Assembly (NCBI GenBank): GCA_002695115.1
Contig: NZOA01000069.1
Location: 48,477-53,732, forward strand
Reading direction: 5' to 3'
Length of the DNA: 5,256 bases
Source of the DNA: Planctomycetota bacterium
Lineage (GTDB): Bacteria > Planctomycetota > UBA8108
The notes beneath the pieces were generated by a model. It was not told the DNA's origin and made no database searches. It worked only from the letters and a program-made list of their open reading frames with translations. Within the stretch, counting starts at the first letter, position 1; each line of letters starts with the position of its first letter. Shown here one piece after another: positions 1-5,256 of this stretch. Position numbers and translations under genes: made by a program.

Positions 1-27
1 TTTGGTGGCATGGACCCGTTCGCTTGA
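1..27 (+). CDS. C-terminal tail of an upstream gene (partial, unidentified)
   Basis: From base 1 the reading frame gives the eight residues FGGMDPFA and then TGA at 25-27. A glycine/methionine-containing tail is a plausible protein C-terminus, but eight residues cannot identify a family. The other two forward frames run open through this stretch and stop inside the kinase gene, so the assignment is not certain. If it is real, its stop lies 33 bases before the kinase start on the same strand, and the two genes could be co-transcribed. Confidence 0.3.
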   Translation, partial: FGGMDPFA

Positions 28-50
28 GTTCCTCATCGCAATCCAACCAC

Positions 51-55
51 GAGGA
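51..55 (+). promoter_or_regulatory. Ribosome-binding site for the kinase gene, supports the TTG start
   Basis: GAGGA lies 5 bases before the TTG at 61. An in-frame TGA at 25-27 blocks any longer start, and no ATG or GTG lies between them in frame. The next in-frame ATG is at 208, inside the kinase fold and after the glycine-rich loop, so it would remove an essential part. The Shine-Dalgarno match therefore decides for TTG. Confidence 0.7.
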
Positions 56-60
56 AACCT

Positions 61-2937
61 TTGGCAGCATCTGAAAGCCCGAAAGAACCCAGGCTGAAGC
101 GGGATAAAAGCCGGGACCGGGAACTCCTCGGCACGGTGGTAGCCGGCAAATACAAGGTCCTAGATATCCTGGGACAGGGCGGTTTCGGCAGCGTCTTCGT
201 CGTCGAGATGACCTCCGGCATCATCGGCGACCGGCTGGCGATGAAGATACTGCCGGCCGAATTCAGCCAGGACAATATGCTCCGCGAGCAGTTCCTGAAC
301 GAGATTCGCGTAGCCATGAAAATGGTCGATGCCCACATCGTGCAGATCAGGGATGTCGGAACCACCGAGGGCGAGCTGAAAAAAGGCGGCGGACTGCTCT
401 ACTACACAATGGACTACGTCGATGGAAAGACGCTGGCCCAGCTCATCAAACAGGAAGGAACGCTGAGCATCTGGCGAACCCTCCGTATCGCCCGCAGGCT
501 CCTGCCGGCCCTGAAGGTCGCCCACGGCGCAGGGATCATCCACCGCGACCTGAAGCCCGCGAACATCATGGTCGAGGTCGTTGGTGAAAAAGAGATCCCC
601 CGAATCCTCGACTTCGGTATCGCCACCGCCGTGATCTCGGACACCGAGCTCAACAACAGCCTCGAGGGAGGCCTGAAGGACAAGAAGGGCTTTGTCGGCA
701 GCCCGTACTATATGCCGCCCGAGCAATTCCAGGGCGTGGAGATGGGTTTTTACACCGACCTGTATTCCCTTGGCGTAATCATCTACGAATGCCTGACCGG
801 CCAGAAGCCCTATACCGGGAAAACAGCCAAGGAGGTCTACAAGAAGATCAAGCAGGGTCCCCCCATATCTGTGGACGAGCTGCAGCCAAGCGTCGGCAAG
901 GTGCCCGGTCTCACTGAGATGGTAATGAAATCACTCGAGCGCAATCCCGAGAAACGGTTTCAATCCGCCAAGGAATTCTTCGAATCACTCACCAGGGTCA
1001 TGTCCGGTAAGAGCGAAGAGGCCGCCCCGGCAAAGGCAAAGAAGGCCGTGGCTCCAAAACCGCGTATCGCCGCAAGGCAACGGACAACCGGCATCCGCAA
1101 ATCAGCAGCGGGAACGGCCCTGCGCGACCGCCTGCCGGCCCGGCGGAAATCGAACCCTGGCGGTATCATCCTGGTCCTGCTTGCATTGGGCGCTACAGGA
1201 ATGCTCGCCTTTGTTTTTAAAGACCAGCTCCTGGATGCGATCAAAAAAAGCGGGCAGGGCCCGGGGGCTCCACCCCCGGTAGCGGGAAAAACACCTGGGA
1301 CAGGGCAGCCCGGAACAGACCCCTCCGGAAGCCAGCCCGCGACGCCTGCGCAGAAGAACCCCGAGCCCGCAAATACGCCTCCCGGCCAGGAGTCGCCCGG
1401 GGAAGGCTCGAAGACGAGCACCTCCGAACGTATGCAGGAGATCAGGGAGCAACTTGCTGAACGCATCAGGAACCATCTCCAGGCCGGGGCGGCGGCGATC
1501 GCCCGCAAGGAATGGAATACGGCCTCCGGCGAAGCTAACAGCGTACTCGAGATCCAGGCGGACCATGCCGCGGCGCTCCTCCTGCGGGCACAGGTCATGC
1601 TCAACACCAATCGAAGCGTCCCGGCCATCTCCGTCCTCGGCTCCGCTCTGAAAACGACGGGAGACACCGCCTTGCGCATCGAGATTCTCCGACACCTCGC
1701 AATCAGCCACACCAGCCTGCAACAGCCGGACTGGAATACCGCGGCGAAGCACCTCGAGCAGGCCACCTCCCTCGACCTCGAAAACGCTCCTGCCGCGAGA
1801 ATGCTCATCCTGGCCTACCAGGAATTGAGACAGGAAAAGCGCCTCGCCGCGTTCGTCAGGAGAGCCCACGAGGCGGGAAACAAGGATAGCCGGGTCGCCG
1901 AACTCTTCGAAGAAATCTGGGTGCTGGCCCCCCAACGAGAGCGCAAAGAGCTCGAGGAACAGACCGCGCTGGCGCTCAAGCTCTACTCCGAGCAGGATTA
2001 CCTTAGGGCGGCGCGAGCCGCCGGGAAGACCCTGGGAATCAAGCCGAGCGTCGAGATGGCCGAGATCGCCCTCGACTCCTATATCCGGGAGCGACGCTAC
2101 AGCGAGGCTTCAGGCTCGCTGGACCTGCTCGAAGAAATCCTGGAGAGAACGCCCGAGGTAGATGACTCCTTCAAGCTGAAGCTCGAATTCTACGACGGAA
2201 AGGTTTCCTACCTGAAGTACCTTGCAGCCAGGGGCTCCCAGGAATCCAGGGGGGCTCTCCTCCAGGAGGCGGATCTGAAGCTCTCCAGGGCCCTCAACAA
2301 CCTCGCCGGCAAGAAAACGACGGAGCTGTATTACCAGGTGAGATCCTGGCGCGGCCTGGTGTACGCCAGCCGCAGACAGCTCGATGGCGTCATCTCGGAG
2401 TTCCAGGCCGCCAGGGGCTCTCGCGATCCCCGCCTGATCGATCTGCACTCCAGGACCTACCTCGACCTCGGCTCCCGGCTGAGAGAGCCCGACAATAGGA
2501 GAAAGGCCTACGATCTTGCGAAGGGGCGATTGCTTAACCTCCTGAAATTATCCGGGCTCTCCGACGACAGGGAAGCGAACGCCTATTACAAGCTGGGCGT
2601 CTGCTATCTCGAGATGGGCAAGCTGACCGATGACGATGCGGACCTGCGCAAGGCCGCCAACCGGTTCCTGGAGGCAAAGAAAAAAGGCTACGACTCGCCG
2701 AGGGTTTTCGAGAACCTCGGAGAGACCTATCGCAACCTGGGTGAGTTCATCAAGGCGGCCGTCCACTACCGGGACGCCTACTACAAGGCGCCTTCACCGT
2801 CGCGCTGCCTGACGGCCGTATCCCACTTCCTGCAGTCAAATCCTCGCGCTCCCCAGGCAAAGGAGCTTCTTGTCCACGCGTTGCAGAAATTTCCAGGGGA
2901 CAAGGGGCTGCTGAGCAAACAGCGCGAGTTGGAATAG
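61..2937 (+). CDS. Transmembrane Hanks-type Ser/Thr protein kinase with C-terminal TPR domain
   Basis: This gene encodes a 958-residue PknB-like eukaryotic-type kinase. The catalytic domain (about residues 31-311) is intact: glycine loop G38-Q-G-G-F-G43, ATP-binding Lys62 in LAMK, a helix-C Glu near 81, HRDLKPAN at 161-168 with catalytic Asp163 and an RD arginine, DFG at 184-186, PPE in place of the usual APE at 219-221, the helix-F Asp233 and Arg299. A basic Ala/Pro-rich stretch (319-363) precedes one hydrophobic segment (about 367-386). Positive charges before it suggest that the kinase is cytoplasmic and the rest extracytoplasmic. A Pro/Gly linker (about 398-450) leads to about 490 helical residues with TPR motifs. 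The clearest is at 880-913, with L886, G887, Y890, A899, Y903, A906 and P911 in the consensus positions. The family phosphorylates proteins on Ser/Thr. The TPR part probably binds proteins or senses a signal, but neither substrate nor ligand can be read here. Confidence 0.93.
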   Translation: MAASESPKEPRLKRDKSRDRELLGTVVAGKYKVLDILGQGGFGSVFVVEMTSGIIGDRLAMKILPAEFSQDNMLREQFLNEIRVAMKMVDAHIVQIRDVGTTEGELKKGGGLLYYTMDYVDGKTLAQLIKQEGTLSIWRTLRIARRLLPALKVAHGAGIIHRDLKPANIMVEVVGEKEIPRILDFGIATAVISDTELNNSLEGGLKDKKGFVGSPYYMPPEQFQGVEMGFYTDLYSLGVIIYECLTGQKPYTGKTAKEVYKKIKQGPPISVDELQPSVGKVPGLTEMVMKSLERNPEKRFQSAKEFFESLTRVMSGKSEEAAPAKAKKAVAPKPRIAARQRTTGIRKSAAGTALRDRLPARRKSNPGGIILVLLALGATGMLAFVFKDQLLDAIKKSGQGPGAPPPVAGKTPGTGQPGTDPSGSQPATPAQKNPEPANTPPGQESPGEGSKTSTSERMQEIREQLAERIRNHLQAGAAAIARKEWNTASGEANSVLEIQADHAAALLLRAQVMLNTNRSVPAISVLGSALKTTGDTALRIEILRHLAISHTSLQQPDWNTAAKHLEQATSLDLENAPAARMLILAYQELRQEKRLAAFVRRAHEAGNKDSRVAELFEEIWVLAPQRERKELEEQTALALKLYSEQDYLRAARAAGKTLGIKPSVEMAEIALDSYIRERRYSEASGSLDLLEEILERTPEVDDSFKLKLEFYDGKVSYLKYLAARGSQESRGALLQEADLKLSRALNNLAGKKTTELYYQVRSWRGLVYASRRQLDGVISEFQAARGSRDPRLIDLHSRTYLDLGSRLREPDNRRKAYDLAKGRLLNLLKLSGLSDDREANAYYKLGVCYLEMGKLTDDDADLRKAANRFLEAKKKGYDSPRVFENLGETYRNLGEFIKAAVHYRDAYYKAPSPSRCLTAVSHFLQSNPRAPQAKELLVHALQKFPGDKGLLSKQRELE
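1159..1218 (+). other. Codons of the single transmembrane segment of the kinase
   Basis: These codons encode about 20 hydrophobic residues (367-386, GGIILVLLAL followed by GATGMLAFVF). They are flanked on the N-terminal side by RRK at 361-363 and on the C-terminal side by a short amphipathic stretch and then the Pro/Gly linker. No other hydrophobic span of this length is visible in the protein, so it is probably bitopic with the TPR region outside the cytoplasmic membrane. Confidence 0.8.
1261..1279 (+). other. GC-only hairpin inside the kinase gene, after an A7 run
   Basis: CCGGGGG (1261-1267) can pair perfectly with CCCCCGG (1273-1279) around the loop CTCCA. It lies in the codons for the Pro/Gly linker, 11 bases after a run of seven A residues at 1243-1249. 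Proline and glycine codons are C- and G-rich, so the hairpin may be a by-product of composition. A pause or frameshift role is only a possibility. Confidence 0.35.
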
Positions 2938-2938
2938 A

Positions 2939-2958
2939 CCGGCAGGTCAACCTGACGG
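2939..2958 (+). terminator. Weak hairpin just after the kinase stop, possible terminator
   Basis: CCGGCAGG and CCTGACGG flank the loop TCAA, giving seven paired positions with one G-A mismatch. The structure starts two bases after the stop codon at 2935-2937. The following bases (GATTCGTTGCG) are only mildly T-rich, with no proper T-tract, so intrinsic termination would be inefficient at best. It could instead protect the mRNA 3' end. Confidence 0.25.
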
Positions 2959-2971
2959 GATTCGTTGCGTA

Positions 2972-2984
2972 GTTGCCCGGCAAC
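2972..2984. promoter_or_regulatory. 13-base palindrome, candidate operator
   Basis: GTTGCC-C-GGCAAC is a perfect 6+6 inverted repeat around one central base. It lies in the gap between the kinase and the carboxypeptidase genes and covers the candidate -35 hexamer at 2973-2978, where a bound repressor could block RNA polymerase. The regulator is unknown and there is only one copy in the window, so this is a structural observation and not a proven site. Confidence 0.3.
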
Positions 2985-3001
2985 CCCCGATAGCGTATCC
3001 T
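2973..3001 (+). promoter_or_regulatory. Candidate sigma70-type promoter for the carboxypeptidase gene
   Basis: TTGCCC (2973-2978) and TATCCT (2996-3001) each match four of six bases of the -35 and -10 consensus and are separated by exactly 17 bases. Transcription would begin near 3008, leaving a leader of about 34 bases that contains the hairpin at 3019-3036. The match is moderate, and such pairs also occur by chance. Confidence 0.3.
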
Positions 3002-3018
3002 GTGCGATCGAAGAGAAG

Positions 3019-3036
3019 CCTGCGCCCGGACGCAGG
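3019..3036 (+). promoter_or_regulatory. Leader hairpin that covers the carboxypeptidase ribosome-binding site
   Basis: CCTGCG (3019-3024) pairs perfectly with CGCAGG (3031-3036) around the loop CCCGGA. The 3' arm contains the AGG of the Shine-Dalgarno-like AGGA at 3034-3037, which lies 4 bases before the GTG at 3042. The folded form would hide the ribosome-binding site. The stem is only six pairs, so it would act at most as a modest or conditional brake on translation. Confidence 0.35.
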
Positions 3037-3041
3037 AAGCA

Positions 3042-4199
3042 GTGAAGAGAACAATGAATAAATCCAGATGGTTAATCTGTGCGGTCGCAATCGCGCTGGT
3101 CCTGCCGATGGCGCTGTTTTTCCTTGGCTCCCCGGTGAAGGCGGGTCGGCAAACCGTGACCAACCCGGCCGGCGCTGAGCTTCCGCTGCCCGGACCTCGC
3201 GACCCGGCTCCCCAACTGGCCGAGGGGAAGGACGAGAAGCTTCCCCTCGCCGCGATCAGAGCTCCGGCCCTGCAAAAAGGTGACACGATCGGCATTGTCG
3301 CGCCCGCGAGCGCGATGGACCAGGCGAGCGCCATAAGAGCCGTTGAGAACATCGTCAGGCGCGGCTACAAGGTCAAACTTTCTGAAGGTTACCTGAAGAG
3401 CCGGGGCTACCTCGCCGGTGAAGACAAGATGCGCGCCGCCGAACTCAACGCGTTCTTCGCGGACCCCTCGGTCAAGGCGATCCTCTGCCTGCGCGGAGGC
3501 TACGGCAGCCCGAGGATCCTCGACCGTCTTGAATATGACGCGATCCGTAAGAATCCGAAGATCCTGGTCGGCTACAGCGACATCACCGCGATCCTCAACG
3601 GCATCCATTCAAAAACCGGGCTGATCGTATTCCACGGGCCCATGGCGAAAGAATTCTCCATCGGGCGGGGGCTCACTCCCTACACGGAGAAGTATTTCTG
3701 GCCGGTCTTCACACCCGAGAGCGAGTTCTTCGATGACTGGGGAGGAGCCGGACCGCGCGGGAGAAAATACCTCAAGACCATCTCCGGGGGCAAGGCCGAG
3801 GGGGTGCTCGTCGGCGGCAACCTCAGCGTCCTGGCCTGCACCATCGGGACACCCTACGCACCCCGATCCGACGGCTGCATTCTCTTTCTCGAAGACGTCA
3901 GCGAGAAACCATTCCGCATCGACCGCATGCTCAACCAGTTGCGCCTGAGCGGAAAGCTCGGAGCATACAAGGGGGTCCTGCTCGGCAGCTTCACCAACTG
4001 CCTCCCGCTGAGGGGAAACGGTATCGGGTTGCTCGACGTCTTTGACCACTACTTCTCGAAGCTAGGGGTGCCCGTGCTCTCGGGCTACGCGGCCGGCCAC
4101 CAGGGGGACCAGGTGACCTTGCCGATCGGGGCGCGTATTCGTCTCGATGCCACCGCCAAGAAGGTAAGCCTGCTGGAGGCCCCTGTCGAAAAACGCTGA
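3042..4199 (+). CDS. Exported LD-carboxypeptidase (peptidase family S66, LdcA-like)
   Basis: This serine peptidase would remove the terminal D-alanine from tetrapeptide stems or muropeptides of peptidoglycan by cleaving an L,D bond. The 385 residues begin with a basic n-region (KRTMNKSR), a hydrophobic stretch (10-29) and a possible signal peptidase site after Ala34 (VKA). A Pro-rich spacer of about 40 residues precedes the S66 domain, which opens at KGDTIGIVAPAS (79-90). The catalytic triad is visible: Ser179 in GYSD, Glu284 in LFLED and His353 in AGH. Its spacings (105 and 69 residues) are close to those of the Pseudomonas LdcA triad (115, 217, 285). Classical LdcA is cytoplasmic, so the export signal is notable. 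The start may be GTG 3042 (AGGA 4 bases upstream) or ATG 3054, which has only a weak GAG upstream; they differ by four residues. The gene converges on the next one with 10 bases between stops. Confidence 0.93.
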   Translation: MKRTMNKSRWLICAVAIALVLPMALFFLGSPVKAGRQTVTNPAGAELPLPGPRDPAPQLAEGKDEKLPLAAIRAPALQKGDTIGIVAPASAMDQASAIRAVENIVRRGYKVKLSEGYLKSRGYLAGEDKMRAAELNAFFADPSVKAILCLRGGYGSPRILDRLEYDAIRKNPKILVGYSDITAILNGIHSKTGLIVFHGPMAKEFSIGRGLTPYTEKYFWPVFTPESEFFDDWGGAGPRGRKYLKTISGGKAEGVLVGGNLSVLACTIGTPYAPRSDGCILFLEDVSEKPFRIDRMLNQLRLSGKLGAYKGVLLGSFTNCLPLRGNGIGLLDVFDHYFSKLGVPVLSGYAAGHQGDQVTLPIGARIRLDATAKKVSLLEAPVEKR

Positions 4200-4209
4200 G
4201 GCGCCGGTC

Positions 4210-5148
4210 TCAGTCCCGCAGCCGGACGCCTTCGAGATCGGCGCCTTCAAGGTCACACCCATCGAGCCCCGCCCCAAGCAGGCTCGCCCCGCTGAGATTG
4301 GCTCCCCTCAGGGATGCCCCCCGAAGCTCGACTCCATCCAGGACCGCCCCCGAGAGGTCGCTTCCGTCCAATACCGCGTGCGCGAACAGGCAGCCGGGGT
4401 CAAAGCGGCAGTTCCCCAGGTTAGCCGATACAAGGCGCGCATCGCGCAGATCCGCGCCAGCGAAGCGAGCGCCGCTGAAATCAGCGTTGTCGAGCTCACT
4501 GAATCTGAAGGTCGATTCACTGATACGCGCCTGGCGAAAAACCACCTCACTCCCCTTCGTTCCATCGAAATTGAACCTCGCCAGGCGGCAGCCCTGGAAA
4601 TCGCAGTCCTCGAGTCGAGCGCCGAGAAAAGATACCAGCCGGAGGCTGCCATCCCGGAAACTGAGCCCCCTGGCGCTGACATCGGTAAAGAGAACCGCGT
4701 CAAGATCTCCCTCGGAGAAATCAACGGAGTCGAGCTCTCCGGACCCGCTGAAATCCAGGTCTCGCAGGACCGAGCCCCGGATACACGTGTTCCGAAAGAT
4801 CGCCCCGGCAAGGGAGGCCCCCTCCAGCTCCACCTCCGCGAGGTCGGCCCCCTCGAAATCGACGCCATCCAGGCTGGAGAAGGACAGCCGGGCCCCGTGA
4901 AAACGCGACGCGGTAAAGGCGCTATCCAGCAACTCGGCGTAACGCAGATCACAGCCATCGAAGACGCAGCGCTCAAAACGACAGGAGACCAACGCCGCTT
5001 TCATAAAATGACTCGTTGAAAAATCGCAGCCCACGAAACTGGAGCCCTTCGCGCGGGTCTTCTCGAAACAGAGGCCCCGGAGGCCCTCGCCGGCGACATT
5101 TTCCCCCTTCTCCAATTTGCTCAGGATATCTTCAAGAGTGCTCGGCAT
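4210..5148 (-). CDS. Long pentapeptide-repeat protein
   Basis: The protein has 312 residues from the ATG at 5148. After about 20 leader residues, probably a helical cap, nearly all of it is pentapeptide repeats (A/C/S-D/N-L/F-x-x), a pattern known to fold into a right-handed quadrilateral beta-helix. The central residue falls every five positions: 23-133, then 139-254, then 260-310, about 58 repeats or 14-15 coils. Phe is common at the centre in the first two blocks, while the last block is all Leu. There is no signal peptide or membrane segment, so it is probably cytoplasmic. The family includes DNA-gyrase protectors (Qnr, MfpA), secreted effectors and many proteins of unknown role, and nothing here selects among them. 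GTG 5160 would add four residues, but it lacks a ribosome-binding site, whereas GGACAGG precedes the ATG. The gene lies 18 bases after the SDR stop, probably in one operon. Confidence 0.9.
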   Translation of the reverse strand: MPSTLEDILSKLEKGENVAGEGLRGLCFEKTRAKGSSFVGCDFSTSHFMKAALVSCRFERCVFDGCDLRYAELLDSAFTASRFHGARLSFSSLDGVDFEGADLAEVELEGASLAGAIFRNTCIRGSVLRDLDFSGSGELDSVDFSEGDLDAVLFTDVSARGLSFRDGSLRLVSFLGARLEDCDFQGCRLARFNFDGTKGSEVVFRQARISESTFRFSELDNADFSGARFAGADLRDARLVSANLGNCRFDPGCLFAHAVLDGSDLSGAVLDGVELRGASLRGANLSGASLLGAGLDGCDLEGADLEGVRLRD

Positions 5149-5166
5149 GATCCTGTCCACTCGATT

Positions 5167-5256
5167 TCAGATCTTGATAACACTGTGGGTGCTGCCGTAC
5201 ATCTCGATCACGGAACCCGTGACCGATTTCGAATAGTCGGAGACCAGGTAGACGGC
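5167..5256 (-). CDS. Short-chain dehydrogenase/reductase, C-terminal end (partial)
   Basis: Twenty-nine codons run from the window edge to the TGA at 5167-5169. The peptide begins AVYLVSDYSKSVTGSVIEMY and continues through GSTHSVIKI. It matches the typical end of classical SDR enzymes (FabG/FabI type), which reads roughly FLaSd-x5-tG-x-v-l-x-v-d-G: here L4, S6-D7, T13-G14 and G21 fall in the expected places. SDRs use NAD(P)H to reduce or oxidise alcohols, ketones or enoyl groups. The cofactor motif and catalytic Tyr-Lys lie outside the window, so the substrate cannot be inferred. The usual GG near the end is YG here, followed by an eight-residue tail. It is upstream of the pentapeptide-repeat gene on the same strand with an 18-base gap, which suggests co-transcription. 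Confidence 0.72.
   Translation of the reverse strand, partial: AVYLVSDYSKSVTGSVIEMYGSTHSVIKI

Noticed and set aside
10..27. ATG at 10 as a start for the kinase gene
   Set aside because: It is in the kinase frame but meets TGA at 25-27 after five codons, so the TTG at 61 with its GAGGA is the only sensible start.
960..1935. Overlapping minus-strand open frames of about 280 codons inside the kinase gene
   Set aside because: They are antisense to a verified kinase-TPR frame, rich in Arg/Ser/Cys/Gly as expected from reading GC-rich codons backwards, and contain no domain or ribosome-binding site that I can see.
2750..3352. Minus-strand frame (200 codons) spanning the gap between the kinase and the carboxypeptidase
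   Set aside because: It overlaps the ends of two well-supported genes. Its hydrophobic-looking start is the reverse of part of the carboxypeptidase coding region, and its composition resembles random GC-rich reading.
4200..4209. Bidirectional terminator between the two convergent genes
   Set aside because: Only 10 bases separate the stop codons, and I found no clear stem followed by a T-tract on either strand; any terminator would have to lie within coding sequence.
4378..5019. Long + strand open frame (213 codons), with a second at 4298-4900, opposite the pentapeptide gene
   Set aside because: They are antisense to a clear repeat protein. The regular 15-base periodicity of the pentapeptide codons suppresses stops on the other strand. 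The predicted proteins are compositionally biased and have no recognisable domain.
4210..5148. Quinolone-resistance (Qnr/MfpA) identity for the pentapeptide protein
   Set aside because: The protein is much longer than those families (about 180-220 residues), and pentapeptide repeats alone resemble one another whatever their function.

Overview
The window is GC-rich, densely coding bacterial DNA. It holds three complete genes and the edges of two more. Nothing identifies the species. A Hanks-type kinase fused to a membrane anchor and a large TPR region, an exported LD-carboxypeptidase, TTG/GTG start codons and a long pentapeptide-repeat protein together fit a kinase-rich Gram-negative lineage such as Planctomycetota, Myxococcota or a related uncultured phylum. 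That placement is inference.

Layout, left to right. The first 27 bases are probably the tail of an unidentified upstream gene on the + strand. A 958-residue transmembrane Ser/Thr kinase with a C-terminal TPR region follows (+, 61-2937, TTG start). A 104-base gap (2938-3041) holds a small hairpin after the kinase stop, a 13-base palindrome overlapping a candidate -35 element, a -10-like box, and a hairpin covering the next ribosome-binding site. Next comes a signal-peptide-bearing LD-carboxypeptidase of peptidase family S66 (+, 3042-4199). It converges, with only 10 bases between stop codons, on a 312-residue protein that is almost entirely pentapeptide repeats (-, 4210-5148). Just upstream of that gene on the same strand is the C-terminal end of a short-chain dehydrogenase/reductase (-, 5167-5256, cut by the window edge), probably in the same operon.

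The two + strand genes both point to the cell envelope. The kinase would place its catalytic domain in the cytoplasm and its TPR domain outside the membrane, and the carboxypeptidase would trim peptidoglycan peptides outside the cytoplasm. A functional link between them rests only on adjacency, and the gap appears to contain a separate promoter. The minus-strand pair (SDR and pentapeptide protein) is an independent transcription unit of unknown role.

I see no RNA genes, CRISPR array, insertion sequence, phage gene or recognisable defence system. The most unusual points are the architecture of the kinase, the exported location of the carboxypeptidase, the two one-residue register shifts in the pentapeptide helix, and the compact regulatory-looking 104-base gap.
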